DNA of 64,000 nt from Sphaerisporangium sp. TRM90804 (GCF_029846175.1 NZ_JARWAC010000026.1:124001-188000); one strand, 5' to 3'. Counted from the first letter of the stretch, positions 43,075-52,244 are shown. The notes: a model not told the origin generated them from the sequence alone. A program made the numbers and translations.

Positions 43075-44259
43075 ATGGACGTGCTCGACCTGGCCCGGCT
43101 TCAGTTCGCGGTGACGGGAAGCCTGCACTTCCTGTTCGTGGTGCTGACCCTGGGCCTGGCCCCCCTCGTGGCGATCATGCAGACGCGGCACCTGATCAGC
43201 GGCAAGCCGGTGTTCGAGCGGATGACGCGCTTCTGGGGGCAGATCTATGTCATCAACTACGCGCTCGGGATCTTCACCGGCCTGGTCATGGAGTTCCAGT
43301 TCGGGCTGAGCTGGAGCGGGCTGACGCACTTCGCCGGCGACGTGTTCGGCGCGCCGCTCGCCCTGGAGACGCTCGGCGCGTTCTTCCTGGAGTCCACCTT
43401 CCTCGGCCTGTGGATCTTCGGCTGGAACCGGCTGCCCCCCAGGCTCCACCTGGCGTGCATCTGGCTGGTGACGCTCACCGCGTACGCCAGCGCGTACTGG
43501 ATCATGGTGGCCAACTCGTTCCTCCAGCACCCGGCCGGCGCCGCGCGGCAGGGCGACCACCTGGCGCTCACCGACTTCGGCGCCCTGCTGCTCAACCCCA
43601 GCCTCGTGATGGCGGTCCCGCACGTCATCGGGGCCGCGCTGTTCACCGGCAGCTTCGTGATGATCGGCGCCAGCGCCTGGCACCTGTTCCGGCGCACCCC
43701 CGAGCAGGAGTTCTTCCGCCGGTCGCTGCGCACCGGCGTGGTCTGGGGGGCCGTCGGCACCACGCTCACCGTCGGCTTCGGGTACGCCCAGTTCGGCGTC
43801 GTCGGCCCCATCCAGCCGGAGAAATTCGACGATCCCCTGGCCGGGGGCGCGCTCGGCTTCATGATCCTGATCGGCCAGCTACTCCAGCTCGTGACGGTGT
43901 TCGCGCTGCTGCCGCTGCTCTTCCGCGACCTGCTGGCCCGCTTCCGGTGGCTGCACCCCGTGCTGATGATCATGACGCCGCTGCCGTTCGTGGCGGCCAT
44001 CCTCGGATGGCTGGCGCGCGAGGTCGGGCGCCAGCCGTGGCTGGTGTACGGCGAGCTGAGCGTGGCCGACGCCATGTCCCCCGGCCTGACGCCTGGCATG
44101 ATCACGTTCTCCTTCGTCGCGTTCGTCGGCGTGCTCGGCATGCTCGCGGTCGTCGACTACCTGCTCATCGCCCGTGCGGTGCGGCGCGGCCCCGGCCAGG
44201 TGGCCCTCGGCGCACGCGGTGACGCCGACCACGCCCCCGCCCCCGCGCTCGCGCTCTGA
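43075..44259 (+). CDS. cydA: Cytochrome bd-like oxidase subunit I lacking the Q-loop
   Basis: 394-residue membrane protein versus about 520 in E. coli. Conserved: first haem ligand His in VTGSLHFLFVVLTLGL, the Glu pair in ETLGAFFLESTFLGLWIFGW, the second His in MAVPHVIGAALFTG, a Met in GFMILIG at the haem b558 ligand position, and LAREVGRQPW. Missing: the quinol-binding Q-loop, including the Lys/Glu-containing segment (E. coli Lys252/Glu257) and about 100 residues; here the sequence passes from YAQFGVVGPIQPEKFDDP straight into the next helix. It should still reduce O2 but with an unusual electron donor site. AGAGGAG precedes the ATG. Confidence 0.88.
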   Translation: MDVLDLARLQFAVTGSLHFLFVVLTLGLAPLVAIMQTRHLISGKPVFERMTRFWGQIYVINYALGIFTGLVMEFQFGLSWSGLTHFAGDVFGAPLALETLGAFFLESTFLGLWIFGWNRLPPRLHLACIWLVTLTAYASAYWIMVANSFLQHPAGAARQGDHLALTDFGALLLNPSLVMAVPHVIGAALFTGSFVMIGASAWHLFRRTPEQEFFRRSLRTGVVWGAVGTTLTVGFGYAQFGVVGPIQPEKFDDPLAGGALGFMILIGQLLQLVTVFALLPLLFRDLLARFRWLHPVLMIMTPLPFVAAILGWLAREVGRQPWLVYGELSVADAMSPGLTPGMITFSFVAFVGVLGMLAVVDYLLIARAVRRGPGQVALGARGDADHAPAPALAL

Positions 44260-44282
44260 CGACCCCGCAAGGAGCTCCCCTC

Positions 44283-45083
44283 ATGGAGATCATCTGGCTC
44301 GCGGTGTTCGCCGCGCTGCTGATCGGCTACTTCGCCCTGGAAGGGTTCGACATCGGGGTGGGCATGCTGCTCCCGGTGCTGAGCCGCGCCAGTGAACGCG
44401 CCGGCGAGCCCGGCACGCCCCAGGCGCACCGCGACCGCCTGGTCGCGGCCGTCGCGCCCTTCGTCCTTGCCAACGAGGTGTGGCTGGTGGCCGTCGCCGG
44501 CGCGCTGATCGGCGTCTACCCCTCGCTGGAGGGCGAGGTGCTGCACGGCCTCTACCCGGTGGTGGTCGCGCTGCTGGTGTCCTGGGTCATGCGCGACGCG
44601 GGCCTGTGGTTCCGGCGCAGGCTGGACGGCGCCCGGTGGCGGGCCTTCTGGGACGCGGCGCTGTGCGCGGCGTCCTGGGGCCTCGCCCTGACCTGGGGCG
44701 TGGCGCTGGCGTCGGTGGTGCGAGGGCTGCCCGCCAACCCCTTCGACGCGCTCGGCCTGCTGTACGGGGCGGTGGTCGCGGCGGCGCTGGCCGTGCACGG
44801 CCGTGCCTTCGCCGCCTGGCGGCTGTCGGGCGCCGACGAGCCCGGCACCGGGCGCCGCCTGGCGCTGACGGCCGCGCTGGCCGCCCTGCCGGTCGCCGTC
44901 CCGCTGGCCGTAGTCGCGCCGACACTGCTCGACCACAGCGCGTCACCCGCGGCGCTGAATGTGCTCAGTATCATGGCGCTTCCCGTCCTCCCCATCGTCC
45001 TCGCGGCGCAAGTATGGGTATGGAGGACCTTCGGCCCCGCCCGGGACCCGAAGACCGCCGCCCGCCTGCCGTCCTTCTTCTGA
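44283..45083 (+). CDS. cydB: Cytochrome bd-like oxidase subunit II, shortened
   Basis: 266 residues versus about 340-380 for usual CydB. The opening YFALEGFDIGVGMLLPVL is conserved; the usual WDGNEVWL motif is changed to VLANEVWLVAVAGA, and the region before the final helix (ALNVLSIMALPVLPIVLAAQ) is missing roughly two helices. AAGGAG precedes the ATG. It forms an operon with cydA (23-bp gap) and is followed by an intercistronic hairpin and cydDC. Confidence 0.85.
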   Translation: MEIIWLAVFAALLIGYFALEGFDIGVGMLLPVLSRASERAGEPGTPQAHRDRLVAAVAPFVLANEVWLVAVAGALIGVYPSLEGEVLHGLYPVVVALLVSWVMRDAGLWFRRRLDGARWRAFWDAALCAASWGLALTWGVALASVVRGLPANPFDALGLLYGAVVAAALAVHGRAFAAWRLSGADEPGTGRRLALTAALAALPVAVPLAVVAPTLLDHSASPAALNVLSIMALPVLPIVLAAQVWVWRTFGPARDPKTAARLPSFF

Positions 45084-45088
45084 CCATC

Positions 45089-45126
45089 GGCGGGCCTCCC
45101 GCCCCGGCCGGGGTCGGGAGCCCGCC
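45089..45126 (+). promoter_or_regulatory. Intercistronic hairpin between cydB and cydD
   Basis: Three paired blocks (GGCGGG/CCCGCC, CTCCCG/CGGGAG, CCCCGG/CCGGGG) separated by single mismatches form a long hairpin 5 bp after the cydB stop. It could terminate or attenuate transcription into cydDC. Confidence 0.6.
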
Positions 45127-45202
45127 TGCGACCTGCCGTCCTTCACTCCGGCCCCGGCGGGACCGGAGCCACCGTCCGCCTCTTCGAGGACTTCGGGGAA
45201 CG

Positions 45203-47194
45203 ATGCACAAGGATCTCCTGCGCTTGGCGCGGGCCGAACGCACGGTCCGCGGCCACCTGCTGGTCTGCGTCACCGCGGCCGTGCTCGCAGGGCTGCTGGT
45301 GCTGGTGCAGGCGGAGCTGCTCGCCGGGGTGCTGTCCGGCGCCTTCGCCACCGCGGCGCTGCTCCCGCTGGCCGCGGTGGTCGCGGCCCGGGCGCTGCTG
45401 GGCCTGCTGCAGGGCGTCGCCGCCGGGCGCACGGCCGGCGCGCTGAAGTCGGCGCTGCGGGGCCTGCTGCTCGGGCGGCTGCGCGACCTCGGGCCCGCCC
45501 GGTTGAGCGCGCACCGGTCGGGCGAGCTGGTGACGCTGGCGGGCCGGGGCCTGGACGCGCTCGACCCGTACGTGACCGGCTACCTGCCCGCCGTCGCCGT
45601 GGCCGCCGTGGTGCCGTTCGCGGTGCTGGTGCGGCTGTTCACGGCCGACCTCGCCACCGCCGTGATCGTGCTGCTGACGCTCCCGCTGATCCCGGTGTTC
45701 GGCGCCCTGGTGGGCTGGCAGACCAAGGCCGTCACCGAGCGGCAGTGGCGGGCCCTGTCGCTGCTCGGCGGCCACTTCCTCGACGTCGTCCGCGGCCTGC
45801 CGACGCTCCGGGCCTTCGGCCGCGCGCGCCACCAGGCCGAGGTGATCCACCAGGTCGCCGGCGCGCACCGCGCCGCCACCATGCGCACGCTGCGGGTCGC
45901 GTTCCTGTCGTCCCTGGTCCTGGAGCTGGTCGCCTCCCTGTCCCTGGCCCTCGTCGCCGTCCCCGTGGGCCTGCGCCTCCTCTCGGGCTCCCTGGACCTG
46001 CACACCGCCCTGCTCGTCCTGCTCCTGGCCCCCGAGGCGTACATCCCCCTGCGCGCCATGGGCGCCCGGTTCCACGCCGCCATGGAAGGCGTGGCCGCCG
46101 CCGACCAGACCTTCACCGTCCTGCGCCCCGACCCCGAGACCACCGACCCGGACGCCCTCCAGCCCGGCGCTCCCACCCTCCAGCCCGTCGCCCCCGCCCT
46201 CCTGTCCAGCGTCCCGGCCGCCAAGCCCGGCGTCCCCGCCCTCCAACCCAGCGCTCCCCCCCTGTCCGCGGCGAGCACCGGGCCCCGGCTTCCGGCCGGC
46301 GACGGAGCCCCGGACGGCGACGCCCCTTCCTCCGCACCCGACGCCGCCTCTCGGCCCCCGACCCGAAAGGGCCGCCTCGCCCGGACCCCCTCGGCGGCCC
46401 GCCAGATCCCGGCCGACGGCGGCACGCCGCCCCCCGCGCTCGCCGTCGCCCGGTTCGTGACCGGCGGCGACGCGGGCGGCGGGGACGCCGTCCGTTCTCC
46501 CGGCGTGCCGGAGATCCGGCTGGAGGAGGTGACGGTGCGCTATCCCGGCAGGCGGGACGCCGCGCTCGACGGCGTCTCGCTGGTGATCGCGCCCGGGGAG
46601 CGGGTCGCGCTGGTGGGCGAGAGCGGCGCGGGCAAGAGCACCCTGCTGCACCTGCTGCTCGGTTTCGTCACCCCGGCGCGCGGCCGGGTGCTGGCCGGCG
46701 GCGTCGACCTGGCCGACCTGGACCTCGACGCGTGGCGGCGGCGGCTCGCGTTCGTCCCGCAGCGGCCGCACCTGTTCGCCGCCTCGGTCGCCGAGAACAT
46801 CCGCCTCGGCTCCCCCGCCTCCCCGGCGCAGGTCGCGGCCGCCGCCGCGTCGGCGCACGCCGCCGAGTTCGTCGAGGCCCTCCCCGAGGGCTACGACACC
46901 GCCATCGGGGAACGCGGCGCCAACCTGTCGGCGGGCCAGCGCCAGCGCATCGCGCTCGCCCGGGCCTTCTGCCGTCCCGGCGCCGAGGTCCTGCTGCTCG
47001 ACGAGCCCACCGCCCGCCTGGACGGCCGCAGCGAGGCCGCCGTCATCGAGGCCACCCGCGCGCTGGCCCACGACCGGACCGCCATCGTCGTCGCCCACCG
47101 CCCCGCCATGATCGACCTCGCCGACCGCGTCATCCGCCTGGAGGCCGGCCGCGTCACCGCCGAAACCCGCCCCACCACGGGGGCCACCCGATGA
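45203..47194 (+). CDS. cydD: CydD-type thiol ABC exporter half-transporter with long linker
   Basis: 663 residues. Six-helix exporter domain (about 1-305), then a 125-residue Pro/Ala/Gln-rich linker (about 309-434) with repeated 'LQPxAPxL' units, then the ATPase: LVGESGAGKSTLLHLLLG (Walker A), LSAGQRQRIALARAF (signature), VLLLDEPTARLD (Walker B). CydDC exports cysteine/glutathione and is required to assemble cytochrome bd in E. coli. GGGGAA precedes the ATG. The linker is far longer than the usual few residues. Confidence 0.88.
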   Translation: MHKDLLRLARAERTVRGHLLVCVTAAVLAGLLVLVQAELLAGVLSGAFATAALLPLAAVVAARALLGLLQGVAAGRTAGALKSALRGLLLGRLRDLGPARLSAHRSGELVTLAGRGLDALDPYVTGYLPAVAVAAVVPFAVLVRLFTADLATAVIVLLTLPLIPVFGALVGWQTKAVTERQWRALSLLGGHFLDVVRGLPTLRAFGRARHQAEVIHQVAGAHRAATMRTLRVAFLSSLVLELVASLSLALVAVPVGLRLLSGSLDLHTALLVLLLAPEAYIPLRAMGARFHAAMEGVAAADQTFTVLRPDPETTDPDALQPGAPTLQPVAPALLSSVPAAKPGVPALQPSAPPLSAASTGPRLPAGDGAPDGDAPSSAPDAASRPPTRKGRLARTPSAARQIPADGGTPPPALAVARFVTGGDAGGGDAVRSPGVPEIRLEEVTVRYPGRRDAALDGVSLVIAPGERVALVGESGAGKSTLLHLLLGFVTPARGRVLAGGVDLADLDLDAWRRRLAFVPQRPHLFAASVAENIRLGSPASPAQVAAAAASAHAAEFVEALPEGYDTAIGERGANLSAGQRQRIALARAFCRPGAEVLLLDEPTARLDGRSEAAVIEATRALAHDRTAIVVAHRPAMIDLADRVIRLEAGRVTAETRPTTGATR

Positions 47195-47339
47195 ACCACC
47201 TCCGAGCGGACACCGAGGGCGGTCGCGAGCCCGCACCCCGTCCGACCCCGCCGCCTGCCGCCGCCGGGAGGGGCACGATGATCGGCCTCCGGCCTACGAC
47301 GGAGCAGAACGGGCGGCCGTCGACGTCGGGAGGCGCGTG

Positions 47340-49040
47340 GTGAACGTTCTTCGGCTCGCGCCCGGCATGGGCAGGCGGCTGCTCGTCGCGGTGGCGGCGG
47401 GGGCCGCGGCGGAGCTGGCGGCGGTGGGGCTCATCGGGGCGGCGGCGTGGCTGATCACGCGGGCTGCCCAGCAGCCCTCGCTGGCGGCGCTGAGCGTGGC
47501 GATCGTCGCGGTGCGCGCGTTCGCGACCACCCGGGGGCTGTTCCGGTACGGCGAGCGGCTGGCCGGGCACGAGGTGGCCCTGCGCGCCCAGGCGTCGGCA
47601 CGCGAGCGGCTGTACGAGGCCCTCGTCCCGGCGGGACCGCTGGGCAGGCGCGGGGCCGACCTGCTGAGCCGGATGGTCGACGACACCGACGCCGTGCAGG
47701 ACCTGCTCGTCCGCTGCCTGCTGCCCGCCGCCGCCGCGGCCGTCACCGCCGCCGCTGCGATCGCCGTGGGAGCCTTCCTGCTGCCGGCCGCGGCGCTGGT
47801 GCTGCTCGCGGGCCTGCTGGTGGCCGGGGTGGTGCTGCCCGCCTGCACGGCCGCCGCGGCGCGGCGCCGTTCGACCAGGCTCGCCCCCGCCCGCGCCGAG
47901 CTCGCCGCCGGCGTGGCCGACCTGGTGCACGGCGCCGCCGACCTGGCCGCCTACGGCGCGACCGAGCGGGCGCTGGAGGCCGCCGCCCGGGCGGACGCGC
48001 GGCTGGCGGCGCTGGAGCGGCGCCAGACCCGGGCGAACGCCGCCGCCCTGGCGCTCGGCACGCTGGTCCAGGGCCTCACCGTCGCCGCGATCGTGCTGGT
48101 CGCCCAGGCGGCCGGCATCGGCCAGGTGGCCACCGCCGTGCTGGCGCTGACCGCGCTGGTCTCCTTCGAGCCGGTACTGCCGCTGGCCGCCGCCGGCGAG
48201 CGACTCGCCGGGGTCATGGCGGCGCTGCGCAGGCTGCGCGAGATCCGCGCCACCCCGCCCGCCGTCCCCGGGCCCGCGACCCCGGCGGCCCCGCCGGAGG
48301 GGCCCCTGACGGTCCGGGTGGACGACCTGGTGGTCCGGCACGACCCCGCGTTGCCCCCGGCCCTGGACGGCGTGTCGCTGACCCTGCCTCCCGGCCGGCG
48401 CGTGGCCGTGGTCGGGCCGAGCGGCGCGGGCAAGAGCACCCTGCTGTCGGCCCTGATGCGCACCGCCGACATCGAGTCCGGATCCATCCGCCTCAACGAC
48501 GTCGACGTGCGCGACCTCGCCCCCGACGACGTCCGCGCGAGGATGACCGGCCTCACCCAGGACCCCTACGTCTTCCGCGCCTCCCTCCGCGACAACCTCC
48601 GCCTCGCCGGCCCCGACGCCGGCCAGGAGGAGCTGGCGGACGCCGTGCGACGCGCCCGCCTGGAAACCTGGGTCGAGCGCACCGGCTGGGACACCACCTT
48701 GGGCGAGGACGGCCGCACGGTCTCCGGCGGCCAGCTCCAGCGCCTCGCCCTAGCCCGAGCCCTGCTCCACGACCCCGAGATCCTGCTCCTCGACGAGCCC
48801 GCCGAGTCCCTCGACGAGCCCACGGCCGACGCCCTCATGGCCGACCTCCTCGACGCCACCCGGGGCCGCACCACCCTCCTGGTCACCCACCGCCTGCGCG
48901 GCCTGGAACAGGTCGACGAGATCATCGTCCTGGAGTCCGGCCGCGTCACCCAGCGCGGCCACCACGACACCCTGACCACCACCCCCGGCTACTACCACGA
49001 CCTGTGGACCTCGGAAACCCTCACCGCAGGCACCCGCTGA
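47340..49040 (+). CDS. cydC: CydC-type thiol ABC exporter half-transporter
   Basis: 566 residues. Exporter membrane domain (VGLIGAAAWLITRAAQQPSL is typical of CydC) and ATPase with VVGPSGAGKSTLLSALMRT, TVSGGQLQRLALARALL and ILLLDEPAESLDEPT. It should pair with CydD as a heterodimer. GTG at 47340 is 6 nt after GGGAGG; a GTG one codon earlier is equally possible. Operon partner of cydABD. Confidence 0.9.
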   Translation: MNVLRLAPGMGRRLLVAVAAGAAAELAAVGLIGAAAWLITRAAQQPSLAALSVAIVAVRAFATTRGLFRYGERLAGHEVALRAQASARERLYEALVPAGPLGRRGADLLSRMVDDTDAVQDLLVRCLLPAAAAAVTAAAAIAVGAFLLPAAALVLLAGLLVAGVVLPACTAAAARRRSTRLAPARAELAAGVADLVHGAADLAAYGATERALEAAARADARLAALERRQTRANAAALALGTLVQGLTVAAIVLVAQAAGIGQVATAVLALTALVSFEPVLPLAAAGERLAGVMAALRRLREIRATPPAVPGPATPAAPPEGPLTVRVDDLVVRHDPALPPALDGVSLTLPPGRRVAVVGPSGAGKSTLLSALMRTADIESGSIRLNDVDVRDLAPDDVRARMTGLTQDPYVFRASLRDNLRLAGPDAGQEELADAVRRARLETWVERTGWDTTLGEDGRTVSGGQLQRLALARALLHDPEILLLDEPAESLDEPTADALMADLLDATRGRTTLLVTHRLRGLEQVDEIIVLESGRVTQRGHHDTLTTTPGYYHDLWTSETLTAGTR

Positions 49041-49216
49041 CGGAGCGAACCGGCTCTCCCCGCTCGAACGGACGATCACGGGTGTCGCCGCCTGCCGGGT
49101 GACGCGGCACCGTACCCCCAGCGTGCGGAGATGGGCTGTGGTGGCCGATCAGAGGGTCGCCCTCAGAGGGCTGCGCCGAAGGCACCTTTCGGAGGACGGA
49201 ACGGCGATGCCGGGGA

Positions 49217-49262
49217 GGTTTACATTCCAAACCTGTTTGGTTTACAGTACAAACTAGTTTGG
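49217..49262. promoter_or_regulatory. Tandem 22-bp palindromic operator
   Basis: Two copies of GGTTTACAnnnCAAACnnGTTT, 22 bp apart, each with a palindromic core: CCAAAC-CT-GTTTGG (49227-49240) and CAAAC-TA-GTTTG (49250-49261). They end 15 bp before the operon's first ATG. Much more AT-rich than the surroundings. The regulator encoded second in the operon is the likely binder (inference). Confidence 0.65.
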
Positions 49263-49277
49263 ACATGGGAGGGTCGC

Positions 49278-49922
49278 ATGCGTGCGGTCGAGGGGGACGA
49301 CGACGAGCGGGTGCTGAGTCCGGAGGACTCGCTGCGGCTCATCAACGACCAGCGGGCCGAGATGAACCGCCGGCTGGGGCTGAATCCGCTGCTTTTCTAC
49401 GTGCCCTGGGGGGTGGCGTGGTTCGTCGGGTTCGGGGCCTTCTTCCTGCGGCACGGGCTTTCGGGCGAGCCGTACGTCGACCTCTCCCGGGGGGCGAGCC
49501 TGACGGTGCTGCTGGTGTCGATCGGGGTGGCGCTGGCATTCACGGGGTACGCCGGGTGGCGGCAGGGGCACCACGTTCGCGGGGAGTCGCAGGACCGGGG
49601 AGCGATGTACGGGCTGACGTGGTCGGCCGCGTACATCACGATGAGCTTCGTCGCCTCGCGGTTCGTCCGCCACCTCCCGCCCGACGAGGCCGACCTGCTG
49701 TGGGCGTCCCTGTCGATCTGGGTGGTGAGCATCATGCTCATGGCCGGGGGGGCGGTGTGGCGGCTCCGCGCGATGTTCGCCGGCGGCGCCGCCATCGCGG
49801 TCGTCAACGCGGCCGGGGTGGCGGCAGGGCCTGGGTGGCACGCGCTGCTCATGTCGGTCGTGGTGGGCGGCGGGTACATCGTCGCCGCCCTGGTGCTGCG
49901 CCGTCGCATGGCGAAGGCATGA
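49278..49922 (+). CDS. Multi-helix membrane protein of unknown function
   Basis: 214 residues with about six predicted helices (LLFYVPWGVAWFVGFGAFFL; SLTVLLVSIGVALAFTGYAG; and further ones to the end) after a short acidic N-tail. No family is recognised. GGGAGGG precedes the ATG. It heads the operon with a wHTH regulator and an ABC transporter, with ATGA overlaps, and may be a sensor or accessory subunit of that transporter. Confidence 0.72.
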   Translation: MRAVEGDDDERVLSPEDSLRLINDQRAEMNRRLGLNPLLFYVPWGVAWFVGFGAFFLRHGLSGEPYVDLSRGASLTVLLVSIGVALAFTGYAGWRQGHHVRGESQDRGAMYGLTWSAAYITMSFVASRFVRHLPPDEADLLWASLSIWVVSIMLMAGGAVWRLRAMFAGGAAIAVVNAAGVAAGPGWHALLMSVVVGGGYIVAALVLRRRMAKA

Positions 49923-50296
49923 GCCTTCCCGGCGGCGGGCTCCCCGAGCTCGACCCGGTCATCCACGCACAGGCCCGTCTCCGCGTCGTCACCGCCCTCT
50001 CGACCATCCCGGAGGGCGACCAGATCAGCTTCCCCCGGCTACGCGACATCCTCGGCATGACCGGCGGGAACCTGTCGGTCCACCTGGGCAAGCTGGAGGA
50101 CGCCGGGTACGTCGAGATCGCCAAGACGCACAAGGGCCGGACACCGGTGACCTACCTCGCCCTCACGCGCCGGGGGCGGCTGGCGTTCGACGACTACACC
50201 ACGGCGATCCGCGCGCTCCTCGACGCGGCCGGCCCCGGGCCGGCGGGCGGGCCGCCCACAGGCAATGGATCATCAGAGATGGGGCAAAGCACATGA
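49919..50296 (+). CDS. Winged-helix transcriptional regulator (MarR/HTH_34-like)
   Basis: 125 residues: LDPVIHAQARLRVVTALSTI, then ISFPRLRDILGMTGGNLSVH (recognition helix) and LGKLEDAGYVEIAKTHKGRTPVTYLALTRRG (wing). This is the short ArsR/MarR-like class often linked to ABC operons. It overlaps both neighbours by ATGA, so it is made in step with them, and probably controls the operon through the 22-bp tandem palindrome upstream. Confidence 0.85.
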   Translation: MSLPGGGLPELDPVIHAQARLRVVTALSTIPEGDQISFPRLRDILGMTGGNLSVHLGKLEDAGYVEIAKTHKGRTPVTYLALTRRGRLAFDDYTTAIRALLDAAGPGPAGGPPTGNGSSEMGQST

Positions 50297-51186
50297 CAGA
50301 GGTCCTCGCCCACGCGGACGCGGTCACCCGCCGGTACGGCGACGTGGTCGCCCTGAACGACGTCTCGCTGGAGATCCGCGCCGGAGAGCTGGTCGGCCTG
50401 CTGGGGCCCAACGGCGCGGGCAAGTCGACCCTGGTCAACCTGTTCGCCGGGCTGCGGCGGCCCAGCTCGGGGACGGTCACGCTGTTCGGCGGTCCTCCCG
50501 GGGACCCCGCCAGCCGGCTGCGGCTCGGCATGACGCCGCAGGAGACCGGCCTGCCGCCCACCCTGCGGGTGCGCGAGGTCGTCGACTTCGTCGCGGCGCA
50601 CTTCCCCTCCCCGGCCGGCCGCGACGAGCTCCTGGCCCGCTTCGACCTCACCGAGCTGCGCGACCGGCAGGTCGGCGGCCTCTCGGGCGGGCAGAAGCGG
50701 CGGGTCGCGGTCGCCCTGGCGTTCGCCGGGCGCCCCCGGCTGGTCATGCTGGACGAGCCCACCACCGGCCTGGACGTCGAGGCCCGCCGTGCCCTGTGGG
50801 ACGCCATCCGCGACTTCCACGCGGACGGCGGCACCGTCCTGCTCACCAGCCACTACCTGGAGGAGATCGAGGCCCTGGCCGAGCGCGTGGTGGTGGTCGG
50901 CCAGGGCCGCGTGCTCGCCGACGACACCCTGGCGGCGGTGCGCGGCATGGTCGGCGTCCGCCGCGTCGTCCTTTCGGTCCCGGAGCTGCCCGACCTGCCC
51001 GGCGTGCTCGGCGTCGAACGCGACGGCGAGCGCACCCGCCTGCTCACCACCGACGCCGACCGCCTGGTGCGCGAGCTGGTCAGGTCGGACGTCCCCTTCT
51101 CGGGCCTGGAGATCCAGCCCACCACCCTGGAGGAGGCGTTCCTCACGATCACCACCCGCGACGCCCACCCCGCCCCCGCCGTCTGA
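50293..51186 (+). CDS. ABC transporter ATPase (drug-export/DrrA-like type)
   Basis: 297 residues. LLGPNGAGKSTLVNLFAG (Walker A), GGLSGGQKRRVAVALAFAG (signature), VMLDEPTTGLDVEARRAL (Walker B/D-loop) and LLTSHYLEEIEALAERV (H-loop) are intact. A C-terminal DrrA-like extension ends TTLEEAFLTITTRDA, typical of ABC-2 exporters. It should energise the permease encoded downstream for export of a lipid, peptide or drug. Confidence 0.9.
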   Translation: MTEVLAHADAVTRRYGDVVALNDVSLEIRAGELVGLLGPNGAGKSTLVNLFAGLRRPSSGTVTLFGGPPGDPASRLRLGMTPQETGLPPTLRVREVVDFVAAHFPSPAGRDELLARFDLTELRDRQVGGLSGGQKRRVAVALAFAGRPRLVMLDEPTTGLDVEARRALWDAIRDFHADGGTVLLTSHYLEEIEALAERVVVVGQGRVLADDTLAAVRGMVGVRRVVLSVPELPDLPGVLGVERDGERTRLLTTDADRLVRELVRSDVPFSGLEIQPTTLEEAFLTITTRDAHPAPAV

Positions 51187-51401
51187 GGACGGGCGTCCAC
51201 GCACCGCGTACCGGCCGGACCGGCGCCCAAGCGACCGCCGACGGGGGTCCCCGGGCGCCCCTCCCTCGCGGCAGACCCCACCGTCGCGGCACGAAGACCA
51301 CCCACGCGACCAGGCCACCCCGTTCGCGGGAGGACCGTCCGCTCGGGCCGGGTGGGGACCGGCACCAGTCCTTCTCGATGACGTTCCCGTCAGGAGCTCT
51401 C

Positions 51402-52139
51402 ATGTCGCTTGTCGTCACGCACACCAAGTACCAGTTCCTGGAGACGATCCGGATCCCGATCGCGGTGATCGGGAACGCGTTCTTTCCGAGTGCTTCCATG
51501 CTGTTCTTCGTGGTGCCGTTCGCCGGGGACGATCCGGTGGCGGCCACGTACGCGACCGGGTCGATGATGACGTTCGCGGTCATGGCGAGCTGCCTGTTCA
51601 CCTACGGCATCGGGGTCTCGGAGGATCGGGCCCAGCCGTGGGATCCCTACCTGCGGACGCTGCCGGCGGGGCCGGGGCCGCGGTTCGCGGGGCGGTTGAT
51701 GACGGGGCTCGCGTTCATGGCGATCGCCCTCATACCGGTCGTCGTCATCGCGGCTCTGCTGACCGAGGCGAACGTGTCCGCGTTCCAGGTGCTGCTGGGG
51801 CTGGTCGCGCTGGCGGCGGGGGCGGTGCCGTTCACGTTCCTGGGGCTGCTGATCGGCTACTCCCTGCCGTCCAAGGCGGCGATCGCGGTGGCGCAGATCC
51901 TGTTCTTCCCGCTGGCGTTCGGAGGCGGGCTGCTCACCAGCCCGCAGCAGGCGCCGGCCTTCATCGAGAACATCGCGCCGTACCTGCCCACCCGGGGCGC
52001 GGTCGAGCTGGTCTGGGCGGCCATCGGGGACTTCACCCCGAAGGTGACCTCGCTCGTGATGCTCGCCGTCTGGACGGTGGTGACCGGCGTGCTGGCCACC
52101 TGGGCCTACCGCCGTGACGAGGGCCGCCGCTTCTCCTGA
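51402..52139 (+). CDS. ABC-2 type transporter permease
   Basis: 245 residues, six predicted helices (PIAVIGNAFFPSASMLFFVV; ATYATGSMMTFAVMASCLFT; GAVPFTFLGLLIGYSLPSKA and others) in the ABC-2 pattern. CAGGAG precedes ATG 51402; an ATG at 51378 is an alternative. The 215-bp gap from the ATPase gene is longer than elsewhere in the operon and holds no gene. Confidence 0.87.
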   Translation: MSLVVTHTKYQFLETIRIPIAVIGNAFFPSASMLFFVVPFAGDDPVAATYATGSMMTFAVMASCLFTYGIGVSEDRAQPWDPYLRTLPAGPGPRFAGRLMTGLAFMAIALIPVVVIAALLTEANVSAFQVLLGLVALAAGAVPFTFLGLLIGYSLPSKAAIAVAQILFFPLAFGGGLLTSPQQAPAFIENIAPYLPTRGAVELVWAAIGDFTPKVTSLVMLAVWTVVTGVLATWAYRRDEGRRFS

Positions 52140-52154
52140 CGCCTCAGCCGAGCC

Positions 52155-52199
52155 GCCGGCGCGCCGCCGGGCCCGCGGGGGCCCCGGCGGCGCGCCGGC
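52155..52199. terminator. Strong bidirectional hairpin terminator
   Basis: A 17-bp perfect stem (arms 52155-52171 and 52183-52199), extendable inward, lies between the convergent ABC permease and HtrA genes. Confidence 0.78.
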
Positions 52200-52244
52200 T
52201 CTCGGTCGTTGTCGATGGGTCGGGCTGTCGCCAGTCGGCGGTCG

